From: Amycolatopsis mongoliensis
GTDB lineage: Bacteria > Actinomycetota > Actinomycetes > Mycobacteriales > Pseudonocardiaceae
Assembly (NCBI RefSeq): GCF_030285665.1
Contig: NZ_CP127295.1
Location: 10,416,001-10,480,000 of the forward strand
Length of the DNA: 64,000 nucleotides
Reading direction: 5' to 3'
Part shown: positions 62,244 through 64,000 of the stretch, one piece after another
How positions within the stretch are numbered: position 1 is the first letter of the stretch
How the letters are laid out: each line of letters begins with the position of its first letter
Translations under genes and position numbers: made by a program
The notes under the pieces: model-generated
Databases searched by the model: none
What the model was told of the DNA's origin: nothing
What the model saw: the letters and a program-made list of their open reading frames with translations, nothing else

Positions 62244-62459
62244 ATGACCTGGCGGAAGTCCTCCTACAGCGGCGAGCAAGGCGAATGCGTCGAGGTGCGG
62301 CTCGGCGGTCTGTCGCAGATCCGCGACAGCAAGGACCGCGCGGGCGGGACACTCTCCGTCACCACTCGATCGTGGGATGCCTTCGTGGCCCGCGTTGGCG
62401 CGCGGAAGCCGCCGGGCCGCCCCCACGACGGCCCGGTGGCTTCCGCGCAACGTTTTTAA
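62244..62459 (+). CDS. DUF397-domain protein, 71 aa
   Basis: Starts MTWRKSSYSGEQGECVEV, the DUF397 signature, then VRDSKD-like IRDSKDRAGGTLSV. Follows the XRE stop directly. Paired DUF397 proteins modulate XRE regulators; some pairs behave as toxin-antitoxin-like systems. The C-terminal tail after residue about 50 is longer than usual. Confidence 0.9.
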   Translation: MTWRKSSYSGEQGECVEVRLGGLSQIRDSKDRAGGTLSVTTRSWDAFVARVGARKPPGRPHDGPVASAQRF

Positions 62460-62483
62460 CTACGCACAGCCCACGCCGGTGGT

Positions 62484-63932
62484 TCAACAACTGCCGAGAG
62501 TCACGTCGCGGGCGTTCGAGCGGCTGAGGTTCCAGGCGGGCCAGCCGTCCGGGGTGTCGCCGGCGAGGACTTCGCGCAGCACGCACGATCGCAGGGGTTC
62601 GGGCAGCCGCGCCGACACCACCGGGACGACGTCGGTGGAGAACCCCGCCAGATACCGGTGGTCCAGGGGTTTCCCGGCGGCCGCTCGGTCGAGGTTGGCG
62701 TCGGCGATGAGGCGTTCCGGGTCGAGGACGGCCAGCACCAGCAGCGCGGCGGCCGCGGTGCCGATCGCCGCGCGGGGCAGCCACGCCGAGCGGAGCTTGA
62801 CCAGCGACGCCAGCACCAGCACGAACACCGCGCCGAACCACAGCTCGCAGACCTCGACCAGCAGCCGCAGGACGGTGAAGCCGTACGCCTCCTGGTAGGT
62901 CCACATGCGACTCAACGCCGACCCGGCGAGCACCAGGCTCAGCGCGCTCAAGGCGCCCAGCAGGACGCGCTGGCGGAGCCGGTCGGCTTTCGTGACGTCC
63001 GGGGCCCAGCGCAGCGCCGCGCTGACGATGGCCAGCGTCAGCACGGTGACGGCGCACAACTGCCAGAAACCGCCGCGGGCGTACTCGGCGGCCGTCAGGC
63101 CGCTGGTGCGCAGGACGTACCCGGTGCCGCCGAACAACACGACCAGCCGGACGCCGACGAACACGCTGAACAGCAGGACGAGGACGGTGAGCGGGACCGT
63201 CCACTCCAGACCGTACTCGGTCCGGTGTGGACGTTGCCCGGCCGCGCGATGCGGTGGGGCGGCGAGGAAGTAGCAGGCCCCGGCGACGAGCAACGCGAAG
63301 ACGGCGAACACGCAACACCAGCGCACGAGGACGCCGACGCTGAGATCGGGGATGACGGCGTTGACGACGGCCGCGAAGGCGGCGTCGGCACTGGCGAGCA
63401 GCGGCACGAAGACGGCGACGAGCGCGGCGGTGGCCAGCACGGCGAGGCCGATCCGCCGGGCGACGCCGTCGCGGCGGGCGGCGAAACGTCCCAGCCCGCG
63501 TCCGGCCCAGGGAACGGCGCGAAGAGCCTCCAGCGGGACGGCGAGCATGTCGTAGAAGACGGAATTGACGGTCCGCTTGCCCACGACGGCAAGCGACCCG
63601 CAGACGACGGCGCCGAGCACGCAGAGCGCGAACAGCCACCCGGACGCCCGCACGGCCCCCATGCCGAGCAGGGCGAGGGCGAGGACGGCCCACCCGGCGT
63701 TGCCCCAGGTGAAGGGACTGGCACCGGCCCGCGACCGCCGATCGGCGAGGAAGACGGCGAAGGTGCCGGCCAGCCCGGCCAGCAGCCACCCGACCCCGGG
63801 GCGGTCGACGGGCAGCACGAGGGCAGCGACCACTCCGGCCAGCCCGGCGGCGGGCAGAACGGCGGGCGACAGCGGAACAACGGCGGACTTGGGCGGCGGA
63901 ACCGTCCGCAGGAGGACCGGAGGAGCGGCCAC
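62484..63932 (-). CDS. DUF4173-family membrane protein, 482 aa (5' end may lie beyond window)
   Basis: About 12 membrane helices with the family segment NSVFYDMLAVPLEALRAVPW and RTSGLTAAEYARGGFWQLCA. GTG start at 63932 used; the reading frame stays open to the right edge at 64000, so the true N-terminus may be further upstream. Function unknown. Confidence 0.85.
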   Translation of the reverse strand: MAAPPVLLRTVPPPKSAVVPLSPAVLPAAGLAGVVAALVLPVDRPGVGWLLAGLAGTFAVFLADRRSRAGASPFTWGNAGWAVLALALLGMGAVRASGWLFALCVLGAVVCGSLAVVGKRTVNSVFYDMLAVPLEALRAVPWAGRGLGRFAARRDGVARRIGLAVLATAALVAVFVPLLASADAAFAAVVNAVIPDLSVGVLVRWCCVFAVFALLVAGACYFLAAPPHRAAGQRPHRTEYGLEWTVPLTVLVLLFSVFVGVRLVVLFGGTGYVLRTSGLTAAEYARGGFWQLCAVTVLTLAIVSAALRWAPDVTKADRLRQRVLLGALSALSLVLAGSALSRMWTYQEAYGFTVLRLLVEVCELWFGAVFVLVLASLVKLRSAWLPRAAIGTAAAALLVLAVLDPERLIADANLDRAAAGKPLDHRYLAGFSTDVVPVVSARLPEPLRSCVLREVLAGDTPDGWPAWNLSRSNARDVTLGSC

Positions 63933-64000
63933 GGCGACCCCACCGGCCCGGCCCCGGTCCGGGAACGCTGCGTCGACCCCGCCAGCCCGAGCTTGACCCG

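Overview
The window is about 64 kb of GC-rich DNA from a filamentous actinobacterium, most likely Pseudonocardiaceae and probably Amycolatopsis. This is inferred from strong GC3 bias, frequent GTG/TTG starts, ATGA/GTGA stop-start overlaps, a SmtB-Zur-GlyS-UppS-RecO-Era order typical of actinomycetes, XRE-DUF397 and SSI-type genes, and long GC-rich hairpins. No database search could be run.

Region 1 (1-12.4 kb) is accessory. It starts with IS30 and IS3 remnants and a decay zone of broken genes (dehalogenase, ECF sigma, alpha/beta hydrolase). Then comes the most unusual locus. Two atypical tRNA-like RNA genes (4058-4133 and 9818-9896, both minus) share an identical D-arm region, differ by compensatory changes in their stems, and have the same odd acceptor design (7-8 bp, one bulged U, 2 more bp). 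They bracket four genes in two converging operons: a metallopeptidase/VWA protein and a double-AAA ATPase on plus, and a zinc-ribbon SDR-like protein and a leucine-rich-repeat protein on minus. A degraded IS481 piece, a DUF3592 membrane protein and about 1 kb without a recognisable gene follow, up to a normal tRNA-Asn(GUU) with a terminator at 12.4-12.5 kb.

Region 2 (12.6-28 kb) starts with core genes (tam, a DnaG neighbour, dnaG) and continues with exchangeable genes: a SigJ-type sigma factor, an orphan ABC-2 permease, a CMD protein, an MFS exporter divergent from its MarR regulator, an intact IS481 element, a TetR-controlled CMD-like gene, VOC, DinB and hydrolase genes, and a serpin coupled to a large membrane protein.

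Region 3 (28-54 kb) is mainly conserved actinobacterial backbone, largely collinear in gene content with the Mycobacterium tuberculosis dnaG-dgt-glyS-smtB-zur-uppS-recO-era-ybeY-phoH-dnaJ2-hrcA stretch. Inserted into it are a YdcF protein, a two-component system with an ABC exporter, two class F sortases with a likely surface substrate, a permease/DUF1980 pair, and five small membrane proteins (dispanin-like, RDD, DUF2752) between era and recO.

Region 4 (54-64 kb) holds a YbaB/ESX-like four-gene operon, an aldo/keto reductase, mmsA divergent from a PucR regulator, an SSI-type protease inhibitor, an XRE-DUF397 pair and a DUF4173 membrane protein running towards the right edge.
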